From the NCBI GenBank assembly GCA_037178975.1, contig JASJZH010000005.1:9386501-9450500 (forward strand): DNA of 64,000 nt, given 5' to 3'. The notes under the pieces are model-generated. The model did no database searches, had not been told where the DNA came from, and was given only the letters and a program-made list of their open reading frames with translations. The stretch is from Oscheius tipulae (lineage: Eukaryota; Nematoda; Chromadorea; Rhabditida; Rhabditidae). Positions 33,601 through 44,295 of the stretch are shown here, piece after piece (within the stretch, counting starts at the first letter, position 1; each line of letters begins with the position of its first letter). A program made the position numbers and the translations under genes.

Positions 33601-34703
33601 GGTTTTCCACAAAAATTGCTAAGAAGAAACGTTTTTTGCCAAAGAATGCTTATCTCAAGCCAATTTTTCAGTTTGAAGTCCTGATTTTCGACTGTGCAGG
33701 GCCACAGAATGGCATTTCAGAGTCTCAACCCGATCCGCGGGCCTCTGCACGACCCTTTTCTAACTCAAGATCCAGAAATTGGACTGTACATCAGTCTGCA
33801 ACAGGCATCACAAACCTGGCCAAAATGTTCGCGTTGGTCAGGCTAGGCCTCTGCGAGTACACCTGGCCTGGCTGGCCAGGTTTGTGATCTCTGGTCTGCA
33901 ACGTGTTTTGGGAACGCTTGTACTCTATTCATATTTTCAGGCTTAAAAGTGGAGTAAAATCGGCCGTAGCCGAGCAACAGCCAAGCTGGACTATGGCATC
34001 TCCAATATTGTGACGACTTCAGGCTTTTAGGCAGAACTTACCCTTCTGCCAATCTTCTCGACAAGTTTCCTCTGCAAAAACTTGTTCATTAGGTCCAGAT
34101 TCATGTCGGTACTGATGCGGAATTGGCTAATCTTACGGACAATTCGTAGGTCTTCAAGGATGGGAATTCGACTGCAAATTTGTTTTTAGATGAAAACAAG
34201 CATGTTAACCTGACAAAAACGGGTCTCTCCTCTTTGGAAGCGATATCTTCCACCGTAACATTGCCAATCTTGATCTCTGGATGAACTCGAGGCAGATGGT
34301 ATCCGAAGAGGGCGCTATAGAGGACGGACTGGCCACAAATTCCGCAGCTCACAGTATTCTCATCGACGAACTCAAACACAATGGAGCAGCTGTCATTGGC
34401 TCCTGGCTTTATGGTAGCGAAATCGTCGGCGAAATCGTTCGTGGCTGGAACATGGCCGTTTTTGGGAAAAACTCTAGTCAATTACCGGGAAAGGTGTCCA
34501 GGACTGGCATATTTTCTTCGGATGTGGATGGGATGACCGGTGGATCTGCTGGCAGAAGTTCCTAAATCAGAATTTACGGAATTTGAAGTGCAGCATACTT
34601 GGTCAAGCTGAAAAGGCTGTTCAGCATGAAGATTGGGTGGAGAATCATCATCTTTCGAGTCGTCTGGTTGCAAAAAATCCAGCGAAAACGGTGGACTATT
34701 CAT
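30629..34703 (-). CDS. Multi-zinc-finger protein with C-x2-C...H-x4-H fingers
   Basis: Exons in phase: 34703-34599, 34561-34486, 34444-34210, 34171-34042, 33478-33287, 32893-32612, 32567-32478, 31762-31220 (possibly with a 42-nt intron inside), 30972-30829, 30784-30629; about 636-650 residues. Five finger-like modules share C-x2-C, a spacer of 11-17 residues, then H-x4-H: CGIC...HLPRVH, CGLC...HFSSWH, CIWC...HFVEKH, CKLC...HYKLQH and CMVC...HLQNLH. The N-terminus is acidic (QPDDSKDDDSPP) and the C-terminal third is strongly acidic (QLDDDEFFDLNLNAE). This suggests a nuclear nucleic-acid-binding protein with an activation-like acidic tail, but I do not recognise a named family. TTGCAG lies 2 nt before the ATG. 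Introns contain three tRNA-like sequences. Confidence 0.8.
32934..33005 (+). repeat. tRNA-like sequence with pairable ends
   Basis: GCAGCATAGCCTAGCCGTTA begins and CCGTGTTCGATCTCCCG ends a unit whose termini GCAGCA and TGCTGT can pair with one wobble. This is the best cloverleaf candidate in the window, but the anticodon arm is imperfect. Intronic, antisense to the zinc-finger gene. Confidence 0.5.
33128..33207 (+). repeat. tRNA-like sequence, tRNA-His-like
   Basis: AGATTAGCTCAACTGCTAGCG, CTCTGGGTTGTGATTC and CCCGGGTTCAATTCCCACC. The TTGTGAT stretch resembles a His (GTG) anticodon loop, but the anticodon stem is broken, so it is a probable pseudogene. Confidence 0.5.
33535..33600 (+). repeat. 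tRNA-like sequence (degenerate)
   Basis: Only a partial B-box (CCCGGGATCGACTTCTCCG) and tRNA-like spacing remain. Intronic. Confidence 0.35.
33805..33889. repeat. Inverted repeat with ATCACAAACCTGGCC arms
   Basis: Perfect 15-bp arms ATCACAAACCTGGCC and GGCCAGGTTTGTGAT flank about 52 bp. A related sequence, GGCATCACAATCCTGGCCGA, lies at 36060-36151, so it is a two-copy family here. Confidence 0.75.
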
Positions 34704-36482
34704 ATCTGCAATGCGAAGCTATAAACCTTGGAATTTTGTTTGTAAGAACGAGTGTTTGACATTAATGTCTCCTCGTCTTTGTGGGTGAACAGTCGGAAAA
34801 AACCAGCACGCTATTCGCCGAGTTTAATATGTTTAAAGGAACACTGTCACTGTGAAGGGATGAGGGGACGGCAGAACGCGTTTTTAAATTGGGTCCCGCA
34901 ACGAACTCCGCTCAAAATTTTTTGTATTTATTGCATTTTTCGTTCCTTTACAGTTTTATGACTTCTAAGGGTGTGTAATCGACTCAGCGTCGAAATCTAC
35001 TGTAGAAACGTCTACTTCGACGTCAAAAATGCAGAGGAAAATGTTGAAAATAAGTAAAAGAGGATAAGAACAGAGTTTCTTCAATTTTCCTCATTATTCA
35101 TGGCATTTTTGACGTCGACAAGGAAAGATTGATAGGTCTCGCCACGAGATCCAATTTTTCAAAGGCGCGGCGAACTGTGAGCAGAAAAAACGTGGACGAA
35201 TAGCGAATAAATGGAGCAAAACTTGCCAAAAAATAAAAAATAAAAAAATAAAAAGTTTTAGGAATTAAAGGGTTGCCGGATGAGTCCCGCAACGATTGGG
35301 CCTAATCGTTGCGGGACCTACTTCTGAGGCAATCCTTTAAATTTCTTCCAGAGGGATCAGGAAATTGGATTTTTATTCCCCTTCGTAGTTGTTTTCTGAT
35401 ATTTTAATCGGATTTTCCAAACCCACCACGAGACTGGCGTTATCGACCATCGAAACGGCTGCAGACAGCGATGCTCGAAAATAAGCTACAGTTTGGAGAC
35501 AGCAAACTACTGGACAATCCATGGCCCTGATCTCACTTATTCTGTCAGTTATGGAATGGTGCAATCCCCTGCCAGATGATTCCCTGTTTCTTATCTTTCC
35601 TCACTGAAGCACAATTGTGGCTGTCCCGCAAGAATATCTGTCTACACTAAGGCCCCGAATTTCTGACAAGTCAAATGTGGGGAGAAATTTCTGTTACTAG
35701 GGAAGCGGCGCAGCCACCTGTTATCAATGCTAAATCACGACTATTGGAAAGCGAAAGCCCTCCTTCAGGGCTAGTCCAGAGGCTCAAGTTTTCTTGCCGA
35801 TTTTCAACTCGTACTGTTGTATGCTTCAAGCGCTTCTCTAATCCCACTTCAAGCTCTGAGCGGTTCAGTTTAGTACAGTTTGTGAGCGGTACTCTCTACT
35901 TTCGCTCGGTTTACAATTTCTATTGACGGTATCTAGGGTAGTTCTAGATTGGGTTTCTTGCCGCTCCCATGTTTCTTCTCCAAGCCAGATCCAGGATGTG
36001 CGGAGTCATCCTTCGAACATCTTCGTTCTACACGTGGTCAAGAAGGGTGAGCCCGAGCAGGCATCACAATCCTGGCCGAAATGTATGCGGCGGCCAAGGT
36101 CACAACCTGACATCCACTGCGAGCATATCAGGCCTGGCCTGGCTAGACGCGGTCAGATCGACTCGCCCTTCTTTCGCTCCGTCCCTATAAATTAGGCCAC
36201 GTGCCTCGATCGCTTTCCCCCACTGCTTGTCAATCGAAACTCCTACACCCGCCTTCTCGCGTCTCTCCGAAAAGATGCGACTCACTTTTCGATCTGACGT
36301 CAACCGTTCAATATATTTAATTTGAATTTTATATAGCCGTTTAATCGCTATAGCCTCCTCTGAAAATTGCTGTTGGACCCTGGGCCATACCCTCTTTCCA
36401 ATTAACTTCTTGTCCGATCACCAATCTCCCTTCAGAGACTTTACGACAGTTTTCGAAATTTAGGATTCGACCATCTCTCCCT
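34704..36482. other. Intergenic region
   Basis: This is the divergent promoter region between the zinc-finger and TTLL genes. No well-supported exon; a 63-codon minus-strand open frame at 35373-35564 looks protein-like but has no recognised family. It contains the palindrome at 35284-35317 and a CATCACAATCCTGGCC repeat at 36060-36151. Confidence 0.5.
35284..35317. repeat. Perfect palindrome with 14-bp arms
   Basis: GTCCCGCAACGATT and AATCGTTGCGGGAC flank a 6-bp GGGCCT centre. The same GGTCCCGCAACG word occurs at about 34892. Confidence 0.85.
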
Positions 36483-39400
36483 ATGGTTCGACTCATCGAG
36501 GCCCCTTTGGAGCCGAAAGAGTAAGAGTACATTAAGAATTATGGATTTTTTGTTGCAGAGCTTCGAACAGTCTCCGAAGTCGGAGAAGTTCCAGTACCGA
36601 GACCAGTGATGCTCCCAAGCCGAAGAAAGCTCGACTGGTCACATTCACACCAGACTGTCTGGATTTTATTCACAATTCTGTCGAGGAGAAACGACAGACT
36701 CGATATACCAAGGTTTTTTTACGTACTCTTCTCACTTCTTCATGGTTCAGGCAGGGAAGAAGATGGTATTCTCCTTGATAGGGAACGAGAACAGGCTGAT
36801 GAAGACGATGCTTTTTGGGCATGGATTCACTCAGGTAGGAACTATATTATGACGATTTGAAGTCCCTCCCCCTTCATTGACCAAAAATAGGGATCCAGAG
36901 AAAAATTAGGGACTCGTCGCAATTAAGTTGGTGTTGGAACACCCGATACCAAGTTTCGGACCCAAGAAAAGATTTCTTAGATCATGTGCTACAATTTTGC
37001 ACAACATCGAAAAGGTGGAAAATATCTCCTTGGTCCCGAAACACGTGCCGCCAAGTCACATCTCTGGCACGCCGAGACACATCCGTCGGGGAGGTATAAA
37101 CGCTTTTCCTTACAGGGCTCTCCCGACAATCGCCTCTACAACGTCGCCTGGACGTCGAGCTTCATCTCTGGTCACAAAATGAAATCACTGAAGCCATGGC
37201 AGCGTCTGAACATGTTCCCACGGGTCAAACTCCTCGTCTTCAAGGACGAACTCTACACGAATCTGGCCCGGTCTGCGATACAGTTCGGCAGTGTCTTCAA
37301 TTTTGTAAGTTACGTGGTTTTGTTGGCTCATTTCTTGATAAGATTCCCGAATCTTTTGTTGTGCCACGAGACCGGATAAAACTGGAGGACGCCATCAAAA
37401 GGAACCAAGAAAACTCGAGTAAGCCGATACAGTGGATTGTGAAACCGACGCATAGCTGTGAAGGGAAGGGAATCTTTTTCATCACTAAGGTATGAGAATT
37501 TCTTAATCCTTGGAAGTTCGTCGCGGGACCCACCGGACCATGAGACAAAGAGACAGATATATATAGAGACAGGGATACAGAGAGACAAAGAAATGGGTCC
37601 AGACTTTTGAGATCGGTTCCCCATCACAGGGTCTTGCAACAAAGTTTTCACCAAAATTCACCACTTGCAGTCAGAAGAGATCCCAGCCGGCAAGAAGTTC
37701 CTAGTTTCTCGCTACATCGAGAAACCCCTACTGGTCAATGGACACAAGTTTGACCTGAGAATCTACGCAGCAATCACTTCAGTCTACCCGCTGGTGGTCT
37801 ACCTGTACTCCGAGGGTCTGACAAGGTACGATTACAGTAGTCCGGCTAGTTCCCACCCTTCAGATTCGCCAGTTCCGAGTACTCTGAGCACATTGACGAG
37901 ACAGCCTCCTACGTTCATCTGACCAACTACTCATTGAATAAGAAAAGCGAAAAGTATGTTAGGAACGAGTCGTTGGCGGCAGAAGACCACGGCCACAAAT
38001 GGACTCTAGGAGCACTGTTGAGATATCTGGAGAACCAGGGGCATGACACAAAACGTAAGTTCATAAAAAGACAGAGAAACAGAGAGAGAGAGAGAGAGAC
38101 TGAGAAACAAGGAGATAGACAGAGAATGGTCTCGATGCCCTGTTTAGTGTTGATGCTGAGGATTGAAGACCTAGTGGTGAAGACGTTTCTCTCCGTCCAG
38201 AGCACAATTGCCTCCGTTACAAGAAACACGCTCCTTCATGTCGGCACGAATTTCCATCTCTTCGGCTTCGACATTCTTCTGGACGAGCAGTTGAAACCAT
38301 GGCTTCTCGAAGTCAATCTGAATCCGTCTCTCGCCACGTAAGTTATTTTCTCAGTCCAAATAATGAGCGTCTTCTCCAGGGAGGCACCATTGGACCTCCT
38401 ACTCAAGCCACAGATGATCTCAGATCTCCTCAACTTAATCTGTGTCCCACAGATTGATCCATGCTGTAGACAAGAAGAGAAGGCGAGGTCTCCGAACAAG
38501 AAGGTCACCTTGAAGAGAAGGCTCAGTGGAGCTAATGTGAGTTCCAGGGTGTTTCTTTTCAAACTCTCCGTTTCAGCGATTCCTCACAGAAGGAGCAATC
38601 GGCAGACGAGTGGATCAGTGCACTGCTCGATTGCGACTCGAGGAGGAGAGATGTGGCGGATTTGTACGAATATTCCCTCGCAAAAACTCTTTGCCTCTCT
38701 ACAGGTAGGTTCTAATTTAGTGTAGTCCCATCCCAGCTATTCGCAGTCGCTCGTCGCGAGATTCAATGACAGAAAGGAACACTCATAGTTCTAAATACAG
38801 TTTCGCACCAGTTAGTTTTCAAATTTCTTGGCAGAGTATTCAATGCTGGTGTAAATGGGTCTCACAGCAAACCTCATAAAGGATTGAGTTCAATGAGTCA
38901 CGCAAATAAGCGTTTCAAAGGCTGCCTGTTCATATTATGGCCTAAAAAAATTTTTTTTTTCAGAAGTATCATGGAAGTCTGTGGTCCGGAGAACTACGAT
39001 AAGCAGGTCTATGAAGCCCTTTATGGTGTGGCACCGCTAGACGACACAGGAACAGTAGCCCAAGCGTATCACGAGTTTATGACAGAGTCTACCAAGGTAA
39101 GAAAGGCAGAGAGACAGGGAGACAGAGAGATAGAGACACAGAAAAAGTCTCTCACATAAAAAGTTCAGAAAACAGCAAAGTTCGCCCAATGTCCAGCCGC
39201 TGTGAGGACGATAATTGCTTTTTGGTACGAGGACACAGCCCCTTTATACAGCCAAAAGATCACCGAAGCTGGAGCCAGCTACAGAAGTTCGTTTGAGGCC
39301 AAAAAATTTTTATCGATTCAATTTAGCAAGTCTCCCAGTCGTGAGAAAGACGGCTCGACTACGCACTGATAGTTATTCTTCTTACTTGAAGAACAAGAAG

Positions 39401-39515
39401 ACGGAGGACCCAGAGATCAAGTTTGTTATGATACAGACTGACAAAACAATTTATTTCCAGAGCTCACAATCCAAAGGACAATGCCGCGATACAGAAACTT
39501 TCGACTATCTACTAG
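36483..39515 (+). CDS. Tubulin tyrosine ligase-like protein (polyglutamylase type)
   Basis: Fourteen exons (36483-36520, 36559-36712, 36751-36834, 37116-37304, 37343-37489, 37671-37825, 37864-38054, 38148-38337, 38380-38536, 38577-38704, 38964-39096, 39169-39286, 39327-39420, 39461-39515) encode 610 residues. After a basic Ser-rich N-terminus comes the TTL core: KMVFSLIGNENRLM, MFPRVKLLVFKDELY, the ATP-grasp lysine block QWIVKPTHSCEGKGIFFI, FLVSRYIEKPLLVNGHKFDLRIY, VHLTNYSLNKKS, and the metal-binding LFGFDILLDEQLKPWLLEVNLNPSLAT. These are the family's hallmark motifs. The enzyme adds glutamates (or a related residue) to tubulin tails on axonemal or neuronal microtubules. The specific TTLL subfamily is not settled; the order of motifs fits TTLL4/5-like members. 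A half hairpin repeat lies in an intron at 36985-37009. Confidence 0.92.
36985..37009. repeat. Half of palindromic hairpin repeat
   Basis: Only the right arm, GTGCTACAATTTTGCACAACATC-like, remains, in a TTLL intron. Confidence 0.6.
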
Positions 39516-39847
39516 CCACATTTCATTCTTTGTTTCTATACGGGTTCAACTCATGCGGTCATATTCTTCACATGAACTTTTATTATTCGTATTTTGTTGA
39601 AGCTCATCTCAGGAAGAGTCAGTTACAATGAAAAACAGAAAATTATAGCGGTAAGGTGACCTGAGGCTCACAGTATCAAATTTGTTGAATTTTTTTGGAC
39701 AAAAAATTCCCAAAAGTCTGTGTGTGTATGTGTCTGTCTGATGCCCTAATTGTCAATTTGTCATTTCTAGGAACACTTTCATCTTCGTAGCAAGCTACTA
39801 CCAATTTACTGACCTCTGTGAGAGGATGGAAGTTTTGGTTGGACCGC

Positions 39848-39912
39848 GACGGGGATCGAACTTGGGTTCGTTTTATTAGCGCTGACTAGCGCCACCAGCT
39901 ACTGCGCCCTGC
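39848..39912 (-). repeat. tRNA-like sequence
   Basis: Minus strand GGCGCAGTAGCTGGTGGCGC and CCCAAGTTCGATCCCCGTCG are good A- and B-box blocks; the sequence upstream matches 29565-29600. Confidence 0.55.
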
Positions 39913-40071
39913 CACTGTACCTTGACTGGAACATCATCTACCTGTCACGAGCCCCAACGGGACATCAGCCAAACTTGTATTCACAAACCTCTGAGATATG
40001 ATGCATTGTGGATATTTTGCCCACAAAGTCTCCACAATTTATCGTGAAGCTCGGCTTTCCGATTCATAGCG

Positions 40072-40215
40072 GCTACAATCTTAGATGGCTACGGGTACTT
40101 CTGAGCAAGATCTTAAATTTGACCACGTCGTACCGTACGAAATGTGAACGTTTTAGTTTTTCGCTCATATCTCAGTAATTTGTGGATACTTTGTTCTTTT
40201 GCTCGAAGTATCCAC
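40072..40215. repeat. Dispersed repeat shared with 6288-6430
   Basis: Contains GGGTACTTCTGAGCAAG, GACCACGTCG, GAAATGTGAACG and TTTTTCGCTCATATC in the same order as the copy near 6300. Confidence 0.6.
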
Positions 40216-40357
40216 AAATTACTCCCCCAAATTTCGAATGCGTTATTACAAATTACCTGTCCACAACCGCTAGACCGCTGCGTACTGAAGATCTGTCAAG
40301 TGCTAGTAAGATCTGCCTGAATGTCAGCAACACAAGATTTCCAAATTTTATTATACA

Positions 40358-42894
40358 TCAATTAAGCTGTGCACAGAATGACTCGTCGTAACTCCTCCCC
40401 TTCTTCATTTCACACACGTATTTCTAAACAAATTGGCTGATTATCTAACTTTTTGGACACTCACTCTTATACAGGACTTCTCCTTATAGCACTCATTATC
40501 ATGACTGTTACGCCAATAGAATCTGAAGCGAAACTTGTACCCAAAAACTCTCGTTGCTTACTTTACAAACTCCCGGAATAGGGTAGTGTTCGTCCAGAGC
40601 CGATCGGACAGGTCGCTGAATGACTGGGGAGACAAGTCCTTCATTCCATAGAACTCGCTGTACTTATATTCCAGGGTATAAACAGGCTCCTGGTTCTTCT
40701 GATTGGCCTTCTCCACGTCTGTTGAGTAGGTTTCAGCTTCCTTGACTGTCTGAAAAGCTCCAGATACAGATATATAGAGGAAAAAAAAGAGAGACAGAGA
40801 CGGACAGGTAGGAAGACTGACATATGTTGCTCCATCATATCCACCATCAATTGTGTAGATTCTGTAGCTTGGATTGAGCCAGGAATATGTCGTGATCGAT
40901 GGCGAGATCCAATTGAAATGGAAGGGTCGAGTGTTGGGGTTGGCCGTATCGTACAGCACCTGTAAGATTCAAAGCCTGTCTACCTGCAAAACTACCTGGA
41001 AGTGATCGTAGTGAGTATGACCATAGAAAGACGAGGCAATAGTGTTCTCGTAACGTTTCACTATCTCGTAAAAGTTCCAAGACCATCCCTTCAGGCAATA
41101 ATTGTCTCCTGGAGGAATGTGGGACATCAGATGGACCAGCTCGCCCTTGGATTCGGAGTCGGCTAGCTGTTCAATGAGCCATTCCAGAGTCGAGTCGGGG
41201 TCTCTCTGGTCGATATACAGGTAGCTGTAATTAGGTCTATCTCTCTGCCTCTCGGTTTCTCCGTCTCACTGTCTGTATGTCTTTCTGTCTCTCTGTCTCT
41301 TTGTATCTCTGTCTCTCCGTCTCACTCACAAGTTGAAGAACGAGCAGTAGATCGTATTAATCGAAATAAGCTTCAGTCCTGGCTTGATATAGATCGCATA
41401 GGATGCACGATACTGAACATCCGGAAGAGCAGCCGTCGGGATCCAGTTGGACCACATGTCCTTCATGATAGAGTACAGCCATTGCGGTCCCCTGGTATCA
41501 TATTCCGGCATTGTATGTGGTGCCATAGCGTCCTGAGGAACACCTTCGTGGTTTCCAATACTCACGTAGACGGGAGTATTGGGAAAATATTTCAGCAGAG
41601 CAGCCGTAACATTCTCAATGTTGTTCCTAGTCAAATCTTCTGTGTAGTCCCAGGAGTCGTGGGCCTCGAAATCACCAGTAATGATGATGTAATCCAGCTG
41701 AAGAAACTCTTCAGGGGACAGGGAGTGAACCTACGTCAGTATGCACTTTAGAAATGTGCTTGAGGGTAGCATCAAAAGTGGCATATGGCAGGTCACAAGA
41801 GTACGGCATACCCCATTTTCCAGCTGGCACATGGATCGGCTCTGAAAGATTTGGTTCAGAGTAAACTTTGAACCAATACAAGCTTAGACTTGAAGGAACT
41901 AAAAAAGACTTTCTGAAGCGGGGAATCGAAGTTGGGTTGTTCGCTTCTGTAGTCCCACCTTTTTCCGCCTGCGCCATTCGGGGAAGGTGGCGCGCGCTTT
42001 CTGCTAGCTATGTCGAACCAGGTACGTGCTGAAAGGTGAAAACTTACTGTTCTTTTTCGAAGAATCGTCATCAGGATAGTTCCTACAGCACATGGCATAG
42101 GTTCCCAAAAGATCGTCGAGCTGACAATAGGCCTCTGTTCCGATAGCATACTGTCTGTCGATGTGGATATCACTAAGCTGGAGGAAGCGATAGCTTTTTT
42201 GATTGGCCTGGAACTCTATTGCTTCAAGCGATCCCAAAAAGTACCTGAATGGTCGGCCATGGCTTAACTGGCGGCTTTCCACCGGGTATTATTAGTGGCC
42301 ACATTTCATTCAATGGATTTTCGGAGTGTCCACAGTCTGGGACGAAGGCCCCGCATATTTCGGCCGGAGTAAAGAGGGTTCTCTCCAGCACAAAGACCAC
42401 TTCATCCTGGAAAACAGGCACGTGGAGACACCTGTTCTTATCAGACAGTAGGTAGCAGCGATCGACGAAAGGGGGAAAGGACGTCAGAGGTTTAAAGAGA
42501 CTCTAGCAGAGGAGGTGCAGACAGAGACAGAGCTACTCACCTGGAAAGCCTTGACGATGTGGTAGCAGACATACGGCTGTTCCAGATTGATAAAGTCGCA
42601 GACTTCGATCAAGAAGGAAGCAATGTCATTGTCTGTCGAGTTCTGTCGGATCATGGCCTGGACACCGTCCACCAAAAGAGTACATGTCAGACATGACATT
42701 TTTCTATTTTCGGGCTTAAAAGCCACATCCTTCATCAGTTTCATCATCTGAAAAACGGATATGTTTGAGACTCAGCCTCCAACCTTGTGCTTGCTCATGC
42801 CCTTCATAATCTGTTCACTTCTTAGTTTTTGGGGGAGAACAGATGTAGCCACCAAAGAGGCATAAATCCCCAAAAGAAGAAGAACAAATCTCAT
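40358..42894 (-). CDS. asm: Acid sphingomyelinase
   Basis: Eleven exons (42894-42784, 42747-42541, 42406-42245, 42207-42048, 41841-41735, 41697-41330, 41224-40996, 40959-40822, 40749-40562, 40522-40465, 40423-40358) encode 597 residues. A signal peptide (MRFVLLLLGIYASLVATS) is followed by a saposin B domain (CLTCTLLVDGVQAMI ... CDFINLEQPYVCYHIV, residues 38-106) and a calcineurin-like metallophosphatase domain with LQLSDIHID, ITGDFEAHD, SIGNHEG, SHIPPGDNYC and YGHTHYD. The C-terminal Cys-rich part ends at SFCAQLN. The order and motif spelling match nematode ASM proteins closely. It hydrolyses sphingomyelin to ceramide in lysosomes or after secretion. TTTTTCAG lies 1 nt before the ATG, a strong candidate trans-splice site. 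AATAAA overlaps the region just after the stop. One intron is only 37 nt. Confidence 0.95.
41238..41330. repeat. TCTCTG-type simple repeat in intron
   Basis: Interrupted TCTCTGTCTC units fill the intron between two sphingomyelinase exons. Confidence 0.85.
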
Positions 42895-44295
42895 CCTGAA
42901 AAAGGAACTAGGTAGTTAGAGGTGCAGAGGGGGAGAACAATGGGAGCCATGAGGCGGGGTTGTAGGGCTCCGCGATAAGGACATTTTTATGGGGGCTTCA
43001 AGAAACAGAACCTGAACACCCGGACAAAAGAAAAATGACGATAGGTTTTTCTGTAGTCGAATGTTCAAAGAAAAGCAGCAGGCAAGCTGGTGTGACGTTC
43101 TATGGGAATCTTTGTCTGCATTCTGTTTGTCTACCTGTCTCTCTCATTAGGTCAAATGTCTGATTCAAGCTATGACAGAATTAGGATGACAGGGACAGAT
43201 AGACGAAAAGGATGATCTGTTGACATTATTATGACCGAAGATCTAGAGGATAGCTGGTTGACATTGAAAAAGTAACAGGATGAAAAGGAAACTAACAGTT
43301 AGATCGCACAGTGTGAAGTCGATTTACGAAGAAGATGATGGCTCTCGTTATCGTTTTGACAGAAAACTGGCAATATGAGGTTGACAAGTTGGCGTTAACA
43401 GAGTGGCAGAGAGGCAAACTATGTCAATTTCAAAGCTGACAGGTCTGTTTCGACAATTCCAGGGACCATAGTCACCAGTCGCTTACACGCCTGACGAGGC
43501 GACTTTGAGCAACTTGAGCTCTCTCGACTCGACATATCAACTCTAATCTAGGATACATCAGCCAGAAAAGGCTGCGGAGTTAAAGATAGGTGAGGAGGAC
43601 GACAGATTTACATTGACAAAGTGGTAGACGGTTGACAGAGGTGCTTGTGCCCAAAATCTGTGCGTAGATGTGAGAAAAACCACACTGTTCCCGCCAATCC
43701 GGACCAGATTTGTTGGTTTTCTTTTCCACGACCCATTTCAGTCGAGAGAGACATACTTTTTAAATTCTTCTCCACTTCACACAAACAGTTTGGTTTCGAA
43801 ATGCCGTGGTATCTATCCGGCTTATTAGCCTTCAACTGCGCACTTTCCTTCACCTCCAGAGAGGCCGAAGTGGGTCACGACCGTCAGCCGTATCAGCCGC
43901 CTTTTTGTTCGCGGTCCAGACTCCCGCACTTTCTCCTCTCCTCACAAACCGCAATTTGTTTATGATCCCTTGTCCGGTGTTTCTTTCTCCCTCTTGGTTA
44001 TAACCATCCAAATTTGGTCTAGAAAAGTCTGTCTGGCAGATGATGAATCGGCGTACGAAAGCGGATTGCGGTTAGAAAAGGTAGCCGCGGGGATGACTGA
44101 CCTCGATATCAGCCATCGATCCCGGGATTCTTCACCATCCGCGCCGAGAGTTACTTATTCCGTCAAGCCTGTGATGTCATCCATCCGATCCATCTGTCGC
44201 CAACTGTTGCAATCCATGCCTCTCTGTCTGTCTCTTTGTCTTTCTGTCTCTATCATACTCTCTTGCTACTTCTTAATAAAACTAAAATCTTTAGA
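42895..44295. other. Divergent intergenic region rich in TTGACA words
   Basis: Between the sphingomyelinase and patched-related genes. From about 43110 to 43620 TTGACA/GACAG words recur. At 44030-44215 a plus-strand frame reads protein-like (DESAYESGLRLEK, SHRSRDSSPSAPRV) and could be an upstream exon of the patched-related gene or a small separate gene; no clear donor was found. Confidence 0.4.

Larger units (their letters stand above)
39516..40357. other. Intergenic region between convergent TTLL and sphingomyelinase genes
   Basis: No exon seen. It contains a tRNA-like copy (39848-39912) and the repeat shared with 6288-6430. Confidence 0.6.

Noticed and set aside
41711..41734. Alternative sphingomyelinase acceptor at GACGTAG giving HSLSPEEF
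   Set aside because: It would require a 16-nt intron; the 37-nt GTAGGT...TTCAG intron keeps phase and yields the expected family sequence LDYIIITGDFEAHD.
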